Made by a program: the position numbers and the translations under genes. A stretch of DNA of 64,000 nt from contig JAACJO010000013.1 in the NCBI GenBank assembly GCA_013368445.1, positions 434,001-498,000 of the forward strand, in the 5' to 3' direction. Source of the DNA: Leucocoprinus leucothites. Lineage: Eukaryota > Basidiomycota > Agaricomycetes > Agaricales > Agaricaceae. A model generated the notes under the pieces. That model worked only from the letters and a program-made list of their open reading frames with translations. It was not told the DNA's origin and did not search any database. Numbering within the stretch: position 1 is the first letter of the stretch; every line of letters starts with the position of its first letter. Of the stretch, positions 1-9,811 are shown in pieces.

Positions 1-3000
1 GCCCGTTGGCGCGTTGTGCGAGAAGGAAATCGACTAATTTTACTCCCCCTTCCTTCACGAACTTCGCAAAATCGGTAGATGATGGTTTATTGTCGATACT
101 ACTATCCGGGTGAGGGATATTCCAATTTCGTAATCTGTTCCGAGCTTCCTCATCGGAAATTGCTCCAGGAATAGGTCGATATTGGGCACGATTGCATGGT
201 AAGTTAGGATTGAGTTCCCTATATCATCGGATGACATCAAGAGGGTCGCTCCTGTCACCATACACATTTCCTGGTCTGTTCGGAGGTTGAACATTTCGCC
301 TAGGACGGCGGTTTTCACGTTCGGTGACCCAACGGTTGAGCCGTTCTAATGCATCAAGATCATCCTGGACTGAAGGTCGCGGTGGCGGTACCTCGGGTGG
401 AGATGGAGATCGAGCACGTTTACGTGGACCAGATTCCTTTTGCCAAGGTCCTGGAGAAGGAGGTAACTCAACTTCTTCTTCCTCTTCTTTTGGATCGCGA
501 TCTTCCGGATCAGCGTAAGAAAGAGGTGGACTTGGCGATCTAGGAGGTGAAGGTGTTTTAGGGCATGGAGGAGCACGAGGTGAAGGCGCACGAGGCAGCT
601 CTCCTCCTCGAGGTGCAGGTGGATGGTCTATATTTGGAACATTCGGAATAGTCGAGATTGGAGGAATTTCAGCGCGAGGCGGCTCGGGGTAAACCGCGGG
701 TTTTTGATCTGGACATTTTGGGAACATCTTTTCATCAAAGATGACAGTCGGTGAGATAAACTCGGCATTCCCTCGAGTATGGCGGAGAAAGATATAATTC
801 TTCTCCCGATCATATCCAACGAAGATCATTAGTTCAGATTTCGCAGATAATTTATTCGGGCGCATTTCGTCCGGAAGGAACACATATGCCGCACAACCGA
901 ATACTCTTAGGTGACTGATGTCAGGTTTATGTCCATGTACTAACTCAAACGGAGTTTTCCATTGGATGCGGTTCATCGATGTGCGATTGTAGATGTGGGT
1001 TGCGGTGTTAATCGCGAAATCCCACCATGAATCTGGAAGACATGCGTGAAGTCGCATGGCTTGCGCCTTCTCATGCAGTGTTCGATTCAATCTTTCTGCT
1101 CGCCCGTTCTGTTGATGGACGCGGGGCGCACTCGGTGTGAACTCAATCCCTTTTGCCCTTAGATAATCTTGCAGGGTACCTGCTACGAATTCTCCTCCTC
1201 GATCGGATGTGAATCGACGAATCGATTTGCCAAATTGGTTCTGAACATAAGTTAGAAGCTCAACCATGCGGGGAGCTGCTTCAGCTTTTGATCGCAGAAG
1301 CACCATGTGGGCAAATGAGGAGTAATCGTCCAATAAGGTCATGACCCATTTGTACTTATGATAAGATATGATGGGGAGCTCAAAGAGATCACTGTGAATG
1401 TGCTCAAAGGCTTCTTTAGCCCGAATTGGGTTATCGTTAAAGGGTTTCTGGTGCATCTTCCCTTTCATGCAGCCTGAACAAGGGCGCGAATGATTGGGAA
1501 TTGAAACCTGAGGTCCATTCAACGTGGAGTCAGTAGTTTTGCTCAACACGCGATTAGACGGATGTCCTAAACGTTGATGCCAGATGTTATAGTCAGGATG
1601 CTGAGCACTATGGCTCGAAGCATTCGAATGTACAATTCGACATCTTACTGTTTGTAGCGTAGGCTGCGACTCAGAACGAGGAGCCGCTGACAAAACGGCA
1701 TTGCCTGACTCATCCCGAAAGATAGTACCATGTTTATCAGCCTCGCTGCGCAACCCGGATTCCAGGAGTTGACCAGCAGACATGAGGCGATCGTGCATAC
1801 CCTTTACATAGAACACAGGAGACAATGAAGTCGTCGCAGTGATCGTTTTTCCGTTATCATGGATCTCGTGTTCGATCAGGACAGTGCCTCGACCCGATAT
1901 GAATAGGGGAGCGTTCTTGTTAGCTGTCTGAATTTTACCAAATTTCCCCATTTCGATTGTAGAAAAATCGTCTAAATAGGGTGTGAAATGTGCGGAAGCA
2001 CCCGAATCAAGAATCCAAGAAGCAGCCCATGAAGGCGCTTTCTTTCCCTTACAGTGGCAACATAGAGCTTTCTCACACTTAGATAGGTTCACACAGCGCA
2101 GCACGGAGGTCAAATCACAATTTAATAAAAGCCCCACAGGGGCGACCAAAATAGTGCACGATACAAAGGAAGTATATACAGGAGCCGGAGACGACGTAAC
2201 TAGTCCGCGAAAATGTTCAGCGTGGCCAGGAGCGCTCACATGGGAGCGGGCTCGAGCGAGGCAACAGGCCCCTTCTTGGTCGTGCTGTGGCGTCACCGTA
2301 TCAGTGTTAATCCAATCGGAGATAGAAGAAAAGACTTGCGTTGTCCACAACCCAGAAGTCCACCCATCAGAATCCTCCCCCTTGGAGTCGGATTCGAGCA
2401 TTGGATCAGCCGGAGGTGTCATCCTCGGCGACGGTGGGCATTCGTCCATATCTCCTCCATAATAAGGAATTTCCTCAATAATGGAGCCCGTCGTTTCAGC
2501 TTCGACCGCTAGGTCGGCGAGCCTTTCATCCCAAATCTTCAGCACTTTATCCTTGGTAGCTTTCGAGCTTCTGCGACGATATCCCTCGGACTGAGGAGAT
2601 TCGGAGATTCGCTCCTGAAGCCGCGGTGTATTCTTTCGCGCTTCTGCAACAAGGTGGTGTGTGGATGTCGAAGGGCTTGCGTTAGCTGGTTCTGCCATCG
2701 AGGTGATCCAGTTCGCGAGGAGAGGACGGTTAGCGATAGCAGGGGCAGCGAAACCGATGGCACTGGAAGCGCCATATTGAGGAGCGATGGTGGTGACTCC
2801 AGAGGAGTTGGAGGTGTCGGCATCAGTCGCAGCTTCATTAGCAGCGCCCTTACCCTTTTTGCCTCCTCTCTTACCGCGTTTTCCTTTCTTGCCATCTCCG
2901 CCGGGATTGCCAGATTGGGGGTTACCAGGCTTCTGGCCAGTGCCTTGATTAGGAGGCTGCTGCTGCTGGGGCTGTGATCGAAATGGCCCTTGTTGTTGTC

Positions 3001-3760
3001 CTTGCCCCTGGCGTTGTTGATTGCCGGGATTCCGGTTCTGCTGCCATTGGCCGTTGGAGCAGCCGGCGCGAGAAGCGGAAGCAGTCATCTTCTGGGACCA
3101 AGCAGCCTGGATGGCGCTACGGACCAGATCCCATGTAAGTTGGGACATTTGCGTTTGATTCGCAAGGATTGACTGCGCTAAGGTTTCCATCCCTTGCGGG
3201 ACAGCGCGAAGCAGAATCATGGCACGGATCACCTCGGGAAGTCGCGCGGTCGCGCCTTCGATCCGAGTGAAGAGAGATTCAAGCTCAGCGATGGACTGAG
3301 CCGGATCCATGTTTCCGGGGAGAGACCAGGAGACGGCGCGAACGAAGTCGCCATAGACTGATGCAGGACCTTGGGTGCCATAAAGGCATCGGAGTTCATC
3401 CCAAGTATGGGCGGGATCTCCTTGGACGATCAAGTGGAGCATCGAATCTGGGACAGCTTGGATAAGCATGCCAATCGCAGATTGTTCTAAGAAGTTCCTT
3501 CAACGCTCTTCCTCGGTATAAAGCGCATGGGAAGCGGAGGCTTCTGCAGCATTTGTAACGTTATTGTCAGCATCCATGACTGGAGCGACAAGAGGTGGAA
3601 GCAGAGGGACGATGCCATTTGTGACAGTCCAACCCGTAAGAGGGGTTCCAGGGGTCGTGATCATAGAGAGGAAGCCCTGCATCCTCATGGACCAAAACTG
3701 GTAGTTCTGGGGGCCTTGAAGGACCGGGACATGAGAAGCTCCATTGTTGATAGAAGACAT
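1..3760 (-). pseudogene. copia gag-pol polyprotein, interrupted by two TGA codons
   Basis: The frame starts with ATG at 3760 (MSSINNGASHVPV, a typical copia Gag start followed by the YQFWSMRMQ region). A TGA at 3502-3500 interrupts Gag; the same frame then runs open from 3499 to a second TGA at 226-224 and continues in frame to the window edge. Gag has a Gln/Asn/Gly-rich stretch and a Lys/Arg/Gly-rich basic patch. The protease motif ILDSGASAHFT lies near 2030-1980. The GAG-pre-integrase HHCC region is at about 1600-1450 (WHQRLGHPSN ... CSGCMKGK). Integrase shows SDLFE, TSDRGGEF and AERLNR as the D,D-35-E triad. A Pro-rich linker leads towards reverse transcriptase. Both stops sit where one transition from CGA (or TGG) explains them. 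Confidence 0.85.
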
Positions 3761-4008
3761 TCTGAAAAGAAGTCGTCAGTCAACATTGTTCGTTAGAAGC
3801 AGCAGTGATGCGCTAATCGAGCAAGGTTTCGAACCCAAATCGCCTAAGGGCTAGGGTAAGACACAGAAATGAGAAGGGATGCTGGGCCCTTCACAAGGTA
3901 CAGCGGTGGCGCTTGGAAAGCGGCCTTCCCATAACAGGTCGATCTAGTCCTTCTCAGACATCAAGCACAGCGAGCTAGTCAGCTAGTGCGATATCGAGCT
4001 GGCGATCG

Positions 4009-4020
4009 GGGCCCATAACC
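4009..4020 (-). other. Half-tRNA primer binding site of the copia element
   Basis: Directly after the LTR end the minus strand reads GGTTATGGGCCC. Its complement GGGCCCATAACC matches the anticodon stem-loop of eukaryotic initiator tRNA-Met (CAU anticodon), not a tRNA 3' CCA end. Copia-type elements are known to prime on an internal cut of initiator tRNA-Met, so this identifies the primer and fixes the LTR boundary. The match was made from memory of the tRNA, not by alignment. Confidence 0.75.
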
Positions 4021-4381
4021 TGTCGAAGCAGCAACGGGGAGCGTAGCGGTGAAGGTAGACGACGAGGTCAGTACTCACTTTACTAGGCAGTTAGTCTGTT
4101 ATGGGAGTAAGTTCGAGGTAGTAGTTGCGACTGAGAATGTAGAATTGACTGTAGAATAACGAAGAAAATACAAGGTATTTATACTAAAGAGTTAGAATAA
4201 TTCTACTATAAAGAGGGTATTACACCATCGTTTCGAGGTGGTAAAGGGTACAGGTAAAACATGTATAGTCCGCACGAAGTATCGGTGCGTAAACATAGTG
4301 GTATCTAATAATAGAATGCATATGTCATAATTGAGAGTGAACATGAACATAGCAGCGTGTAAACGCGCACGTGATTCAACA
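4021..4381 (-). repeat. 5' LTR of the copia element
   Basis: On the minus strand the segment starts TGTTGAATCACG and ends TTCGACA, so it has the TG..CA ends and near-matching short inverted ends (TGTTGAA against TTCGACA) of an LTR. It lies directly upstream of the primer site and contains a TATA box. The partner LTR is outside the window, so the outer boundary rests on the terminal motif only and no target duplication can be checked. Confidence 0.7.
4176..4183 (-). promoter_or_regulatory. TATA box in the copia LTR
   Basis: TATAAATA on the minus strand, inside the LTR and about 155 bases before its 3' end, placed as expected for the promoter that makes the genomic RNA. Seen directly; its use is inferred. 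Confidence 0.5.
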
Positions 4382-4671
4382 GAAACAAGACAGAAACACT
4401 CAAATACACCTAGGCGACTTGCCCGTAACTTTAATCTGCGCCACGCCACCAGACCGCCTTTGGTAAGACTTGGGAGATTTCGAGAGGTTGTATGAATCTA
4501 ACTATCCGCAGCAGGCGCCGACAAGATTTTATTCTACCCATCTATTTCGTATTGGAAGTACCTCATCAGCCGGGTTTGATAAAGTGCGTGTGGGAATGGA
4601 CATCAAAGTTATGGGTGAAGACAAGGTGGCGCTTGGTCAGTATATTGTATCTGTAGCTCCTACCTACAACA

Positions 4672-5409
4672 ATGATTGAAAATTCACGGGATATAGGTAG
4701 TGGTGGTATCTCTACTTTTGACCGCAAGAACAAGCAGTGGGCGCCGCAGAATACTTGGGTTTTAGAACTTGCCAGGTCCAACTCCGGCTTGAGTTCGCTG
4801 GGAGACGGTCTCCTGAGTGCTGTCAAAAAGCATAAGACCCACCATTGGTCTATCGAGCCATCGTTGAAGGGAATAACTCTCACGGAATATGAGGGACATC
4901 TCAGAACTCTCAATTGCAAGGCTATGCGCTATGATAAGTGGCTAATGCAACACACTACAGACTCCAGTGGCACAGAGCACGAGTACGAAAATCACCTTTC
5001 CGAATTTTGCAGAAGTGACTCCCTCGCAATCCGTTTTGTGTATAACGCTCTGGCCTGTTTCATCAATGAGAAGACACCCGTTACCGAATGGCAATGGGAC
5101 GAGAACGATTACGAGTATGTTGCTTCACTTGCTCAGGCACTTGGGCATAATAAGTCCTTGGGGATGAAAGAGCTTGTTTGGGGCTCAAGGCCAAATACGT
5201 CCATAGAGTGGACTAAGGAGAAAGCATTCGTGGCATATGCCGTGTGCGTGTATATGAGAAAAAAGGAGGAAAGGGTGAAGGCAGGTTTAGCTGATGAAGA
5301 TGAAGAGGCAGACACCATGAACGATAAGACAGTATTACGAAGCATGCTGAACCTGAAAAATAGGGAAAACCCATTTGCCTGGATGGACAATAGTCGCTGT
5401 GGACTATAA
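4672..5409 (+). CDS. Hypothetical protein, possibly truncated
   Basis: An uninterrupted 245-codon frame from ATG at 4672. The product is hydrophilic, rich in Trp, Lys and Glu, with an acidic stretch near its C terminus (ADEDEEADT). No signal peptide, membrane segment or family motif was recognised. A different frame at 4470-4679 also looks protein-like (LYESNYPQQAPTRFYS) but begins without ATG and overlaps this ORF, so the locus may be a gene whose 5' end was broken by a frameshift or by the copia element that ends 290 bases upstream. CG content and codon use resemble normal genes here. It could be a real species-restricted gene or a decaying one. Confidence 0.4.
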   Translation: MIENSRDIGSGGISTFDRKNKQWAPQNTWVLELARSNSGLSSLGDGLLSAVKKHKTHHWSIEPSLKGITLTEYEGHLRTLNCKAMRYDKWLMQHTTDSSGTEHEYENHLSEFCRSDSLAIRFVYNALACFINEKTPVTEWQWDENDYEYVASLAQALGHNKSLGMKELVWGSRPNTSIEWTKEKAFVAYAVCVYMRKKEERVKAGLADEDEEADTMNDKTVLRSMLNLKNRENPFAWMDNSRCGL

Positions 5410-5942
5410 TCTGTGAGTACCATGGTCTGGCTGAGCTATTTTTCCGGAATTCTCTGATACACCGGTGGTCTTCCTTAGCATAATGTAAGAAGGGCGGCTC
5501 ACTCAATATGCAAGGGCCTTGATAGCGGGTTTGAGGACACAAGGACTGGCTAGATGTAGTAATTGATTGATCAATTACTGTATCCAATAAATGGGGGCAG
5601 CTATTCGGGACCAGTGGCTTTAAAAAAAGAGCCATACAGTACATAGTTAGGACTCGGAGATTGCTCGCCTAACTTCGTATTCACGAACTTCTGAGTCACT
5701 GCAAAACCAACAATGCCGGTAAGTTTTACTCCAGCGATCTTCGTACGCTTTATGCAAACTTAATATCAACTCGGGTAGTCCTTGGAGCCTCAGTCTTGCC
5801 TGCCTCTTTAAGCTTCAAGACACTCCTTCTAGTCAGGACTAGGTAATTTCGGGCGTAAAATGCTGCGCATCGTATGCAGACCGTGCATAGTCATTGCCGA
5901 GCGCGAACGTCAGCGACAGGCTTCAGGGTATCCTCGTAATAC
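5410..5942. other. No gene seen
   Basis: Only short overlapping frames on both strands. Nothing recognisable between the hypothetical ORF and the duplicated flank of monooxygenase A. Confidence 0.5.
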
Positions 5943-6421
5943 AACCAGGCCAGCGCCCGCGCTCAGCGCTGGATAAATAGAACCACAGTCAATGCTCTTT
6001 GTAATAGAGCGCAGTATAACCACGGCCTATAGTTGAATTTCCAAGGGCCGCCGGAGTCGTGCAGTGAATTGAGCTGTACGTTGGATTCAAGCTGGTCGCA
6101 GCAGCGGAATAAGTGTGAGCCGTGGCGATTTGATCCGGCTTCGAGCCCCATACAATGGAGTGGCCAGTTTAGGCACTTGACGCCAAGAATAGAACAAGCG
6201 CCCCGTATCACAGATGACGAAGTCTTCGGCATCCACGTTGAGCGCTGCTGGAGGTGGATGTCAGTGAGAAAAGAGGCAAACTGCAGTGCCGACACGATGG
6301 CGTATCTTGACAAGCCGCTCAGATTACAAAAGCTACGACAGATAGCTGGTCTTCAAGCTATCTCCAAACTTCACTTGGATAACTCACCAGCACAATTACC
6401 AGTAGAACGCAGAAGATCTTC
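5943..6421 (+). repeat. Duplicated 5' flank of monooxygenase A (matches 60720-61204)
   Basis: This stretch aligns by eye with 60720-61204 in front of pseudogene D. Shared landmarks in the same order include CTCAGCGCTG followed by ATAAATAGAA, GTTGAATTTCCAAGGGCCG, GACGCCAA, ATAGAACAAGCGCCCC, AGAGGCAAACTG and ATCTCCAAACTT. No long frame is conserved between the two, so it is best read as shared promoter and upstream DNA carried along when the gene was copied. Confidence 0.75.
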
Positions 6422-7765
6422 ATGGTACAGGCACGAATCGCAATAATTGGCGGTAAGCGCCATCCTGATTTCTATATTTTACACAAGCTCACACTATTAT
6501 AGGTGGCCCCGGGGGCCTCACTCTCGCTCGCCTTCTCAAACTTCAAAACATTCCTTTCAGGCTTTTTGAGCTTGACGAGTCTTCTGAAAGTCGTTCTCAA
6601 GGCGGCACTCTGGACATCCACAAAGGCTCAGGCCAAATGGCTTTAAAGGCGGCAGGTCTCTTCGCCGAGTTCGAAAGGCACGCTCGACGCGAAGGTGCTG
6701 CGATCAAGATTTTGGATAAAGATGGAACGGTCGTATGGGCCGATGATGGACTCTCCCCAGAAGGCAGTGATATCATGCCTCCGGATCGACCGGAAATCGA
6801 CAGACGGGACTTGCGCAAGATCCTCCTTAACTCTTTGGATGAAGGGATGGTGGAATGGGGGAGGAAGGTCGTCGAAATCTCGGAGGATGAAAACTCGACG
6901 AAGGAAAAACCACAGTATACTATCGAGTTCGAAGGTGGGGCGAAGGAATGTGGGTTTGAGCTCGTCGTTGGTGCGGATGGTGCCTGGAGTCGCGTTCGCG
7001 GGCTTCTGACAAAAGAGAAGCCTTTCTACTCTGGTGTTACTTTTGTCGAGGCTTGTGTCGAGGACATCGATGCCGAGCATCCAGAGCTAGTGGAGCGGGT
7101 TGGGCTTGGCTCATGTTTCCAGGTGCATGGTCTCAGTGCCTTGTTGAACCAGCGGAATACGGATGGTTCGGTTAGGACGAACGCTGCAGTTCGAGTTGAT
7201 GAGGATTGGGCTACCACGTGTGGTATCGATTGGGCAGACGTTCAAGCGTCGAAACAAGCTTTTGTGGATGCCAAATACTCTGGTTGGGAGGCATTATGCA
7301 AAGAGTTTGTATTGCAGAGCGACGGGCCACTCACTGTCCGCCCAATGTACATGCTTCCAGTGGAAATGAAATGGGAAACTCGCTCTGGGTACGTGAGCTG
7401 GATTCTGTTTCTTTTTTTAAAAAAACAATTCTCACATTTGATTTGATTCTAGTGTCACGGCTATCGGCGACGCCGCACATTTGATGACACCTTTCGCCGG
7501 AGTAGGAGTCAATCTAGCACTGACGGACGCTCTCAATCTGGCCCAAGCCATACGTTCGCATGTCGGGGACAGAGTCGGTTGGATAACAGCTATACGCCAA
7601 TTCGAGACGACAATGCTCGCACGATCCCAGGTTGAAGCCAGGAAAACTCTCACCAATTTGACCAACTTTTTCAGCGGTGAGAGTGTACAAGAAATCGTCA
7701 GGAGGCTGGGACAGGTTATGGTGAACGCCAAAGACGTGGGTAATGAAGGAAAGAGCCTTCAGTAG
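6422..7765 (+). CDS. TetX-like FAD-dependent monooxygenase, copy A
   Basis: Spliced from 6422-6452, 6503-7388 and 7453-7765 (409 residues; introns GTAAGC..TAG and GTACGT..TAG). The N terminus has the FAD dinucleotide fold IAIIGGGPGGLTLARLL, split by intron 1 inside the glycine motif. RSQGGTLDIHKGSGQMALK follows, as in TetX-type class A flavoprotein hydroxylases. The NADPH/FAD DG motif GADGAWSRVRGLL is near residue 170. The FAD ribityl-binding motif GDAAHLMTPFAGVGVN is near residue 315. Members use NADPH and O2 to hydroxylate small, often aromatic, substrates; the substrate here is unknown. No signal peptide, so probably cytosolic. All key motifs are intact. Closest in-window relative by sequence and flanks is pseudogene D. 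Confidence 0.9.
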
Positions 7766-8410
7766 ATCTGAAGTGCATGCTTGTAATAATATTGTCTATA
7801 GACAACCTAATCACTTTGGACGTTCCAAAATGCGTGAAATTGAATACGCACTCTCAGCGAATGACATAACTATATAATATTTTGAACCTTTAGTCGCTCC
7901 AGTGCAAGGCTGGGGAGGAAAGGAATAACGGTGTGTTAAACCCCTGCGTAAGCAAGGAAGATGAAGAAAGCTGCAATGATAGAAAATCTAGTGACTTCAC
8001 TGAGTTCACTCTTTTCAATTAGTTTACAAGACGAGTATTCGCCGCAACACCTTCTGTCCAGGATTTGTGCAGTTTATGACGATTTTACACAACCTTGCAC
8101 TCACACCTAGCAGCACAGTGGGAGCGAAGGAGAGAGATGAAGGGGGGTAGTTGCGTAGTGGGTTCAGAGGTGAATAAAAAGAAGGACCGAAATTGAGATC
8201 GGGACTAATGCGTGGAGTATTTTGGCTAGTCCAGGGAGAGGCTAAGCAGTCGTGTGGAGTATAAGACTATCCTCTGCGTCTGGAAGTAGGTATGCGGGTC
8301 TACTCCGGAGGTTATATCTGAGCGTTACGACTCACGCAGAGGGTACAAAGATTGCCACCCAGGTGAATTAACCGAGGAATGATGATTCAACATACAAAGC
8401 GTAATCCACG
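7766..8410. other. No gene seen; 3' flank shared with pseudogene D
   Basis: Intergenic. The first 70 bases resemble the DNA after pseudogene D (ACTTTGGAC.TTC.AAAATGC in both), so the duplicated unit includes some 3' flank. Nothing else was recognised before the convergent F-box gene. Confidence 0.5.
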
Positions 8411-9694
8411 CTAGGGCAAGAGAAGTATCGGATCGGATACTATAGCCTCAACCCGTAATGATACGCCCCGTGCTTGCAGCTGCATAAACGGGTTTTGAGC
8501 CAACCATTCGTCCAAGTGGGTCCGTCGTGTGCCATTGCCTGAACGCAGGGTGAGACTCAGCGAGTCTAAGAGCGGGTATGACGTCCGTAGGATCTCTGGG
8601 ATGTCTCCGAAAGTAAGGTTTGTATGCGTACAAAGAGAGTCAAGTTGAATGTGCCGAAGGTGATCCTGTAAAGCAGAGAATTGATCGAGTAGGCGAGATG
8701 TGATCGTAATATCAGTCAATTTGCCTTGTTCTTCTTCGAGTTGATCGTTAGGAGCTAAGGGGATACCATTGTAGATAGACGAGATTTGGAGCGTTCGAAG
8801 CTCAGAGAAACCTCCGACGGGGAATTTAAAAGGCACTGGAGGGGAGCGCAAATAAGTACTACAGGTCAACTTCAACAAATACATTGACAAACCTCGCGAC
8901 GTTGAAGGGAGTTTGAGCCGCAAGTGGACGGGTGATATCAACTGCAGCAATTCTACAAGCGCTAGTCCATATCCAGGTTCCTTGTCTTTAGGCATTTCAA
9001 TGTAAAGGTGTGCGATCGAGAGCGGCGGATTGAAGCTTTTCAGCCAGTCAATTAAACTCCGAATTGGCGTTGTTTCGCCTAGTTGCATGTGATGAATATA
9101 AAACGGAGTGGCTTCGGGTATATATGGTGGCGGTGGTGGGAAAGACCTTAGCAGCCAAAGAGGTCCGGCGATTGTTAGTGTCTTTGGCCGTATCGCAGGG
9201 AGGACAGCGCTCGTTAAATCCTCAATCCCTAGGGTTTTTTCGCCCAAACAAACGGCTAGATAATCAGTCCGTAGTTTGAGTAGTGCAGCAACGAGGCAAG
9301 GGGGGAGTTTCGGCCAAAATGCTCCACGCAAATCCAACGTCCATAAATGACTAAACTGAGCCGCCCAACTTGTGAGGTCCGAATTCCAATCGAACTCGAA
9401 CTCGGAGCTGCGAATGTAGCCATGAGTTAGAGGGAACATTACGGTTCCAAGAGTTAACTGCCTAATGTTCGGAATGATAGTGTTCCATGGGGCGAAATAG
9501 GTCAATTTCATAAAGTCATTGAAGTTGTTATCATGGAGGGTAATGGTTGGAAAGCGGTGTGGTCGAGTTCGGGCACAGAGAGCATGACACGTGAGGCAGA
9601 GAGCGTCTAAGACCCCCTTGTCATATTCAAGCTCCGCGAAGATCTCTTCTAGGATCTCTGGGGGAAGGCGATCAAGAGTAGCTGAAGGAGGCAT
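8411..9694 (-). CDS. F-box protein
   Basis: Single open exon of 427 codons from the ATG at 9694 to the stop at 8411. The N terminus MPPSATLDRLPPEILEEIF is a classic F-box start, continuing through LDALCLTCHALCARTRPH. The rest is a Leu-rich, LRR-like region (repeated LRTLQISS, IRQLTLG, HIQLDSL patches) of the kind found in the large Agaricomycete F-box family. F-box proteins bind Skp1 and present targets to SCF ubiquitin ligases; the target is unknown. The frame is open further upstream with an ATG at 9811, giving 466 codons, but the shorter start puts the F-box at the N terminus as usual. Confidence 0.8.
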   Translation of the reverse strand: MPPSATLDRLPPEILEEIFAELEYDKGVLDALCLTCHALCARTRPHRFPTITLHDNNFNDFMKLTYFAPWNTIIPNIRQLTLGTVMFPLTHGYIRSSEFEFDWNSDLTSWAAQFSHLWTLDLRGAFWPKLPPCLVAALLKLRTDYLAVCLGEKTLGIEDLTSAVLPAIRPKTLTIAGPLWLLRSFPPPPPYIPEATPFYIHHMQLGETTPIRSLIDWLKSFNPPLSIAHLYIEMPKDKEPGYGLALVELLQLISPVHLRLKLPSTSRGLSMYLLKLTCSTYLRSPPVPFKFPVGGFSELRTLQISSIYNGIPLAPNDQLEEEQGKLTDITITSRLLDQFSALQDHLRHIQLDSLCTHTNLTFGDIPEILRTSYPLLDSLSLTLRSGNGTRRTHLDEWLAQNPFMQLQARGVSLRVEAIVSDPILLLP

Positions 9695-9811
9695 GGGTGT
9701 TGAAGTCGGCGTGAGCCTGAGGACTCTGGGAGATTGGCAATTCGAAATCATCCCACGGTCCCAAACACGTATCTTATCACCTCCCTGTATCACGATACTT
9801 GCCCTTGTCAT

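Larger units (their letters stand above)
1..4381 (-). mobile_element. Ty1/copia LTR retrotransposon, 5' part (3' end outside window)
   Basis: Read on the minus strand the order is LTR (4381-4021), primer binding site (4020-4009), leader, then gag, protease and integrase (3760 down to the window edge). Protease before integrase, and integrase before the expected reverse transcriptase, is the copia order. Reverse transcriptase, RNase H and the 3' LTR would lie before base 1 and are not seen. Two in-frame TGA codons interrupt the polyprotein, so this copy is probably not autonomous. CG dinucleotides are still common here, unlike the 26.5-50.6 kb island, so the insertion looks relatively young. 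Confidence 0.9.

Noticed and set aside
2213..2977. Plus-strand frames of about 100 codons over the copia gag
   Set aside because: They are antisense shadows of the gag-pol frame with no family features.
3810..3850. TTCGAAACC-like T-arm within the copia leader (minus strand)
   Set aside because: No cloverleaf can be built around it; it lies in the leader between primer site and gag.
4470..4679. A separate small gene before the hypothetical ORF
   Set aside because: No ATG start (begins TTG) and it overlaps the better frame at 4672; kept only as a possible broken 5' part.
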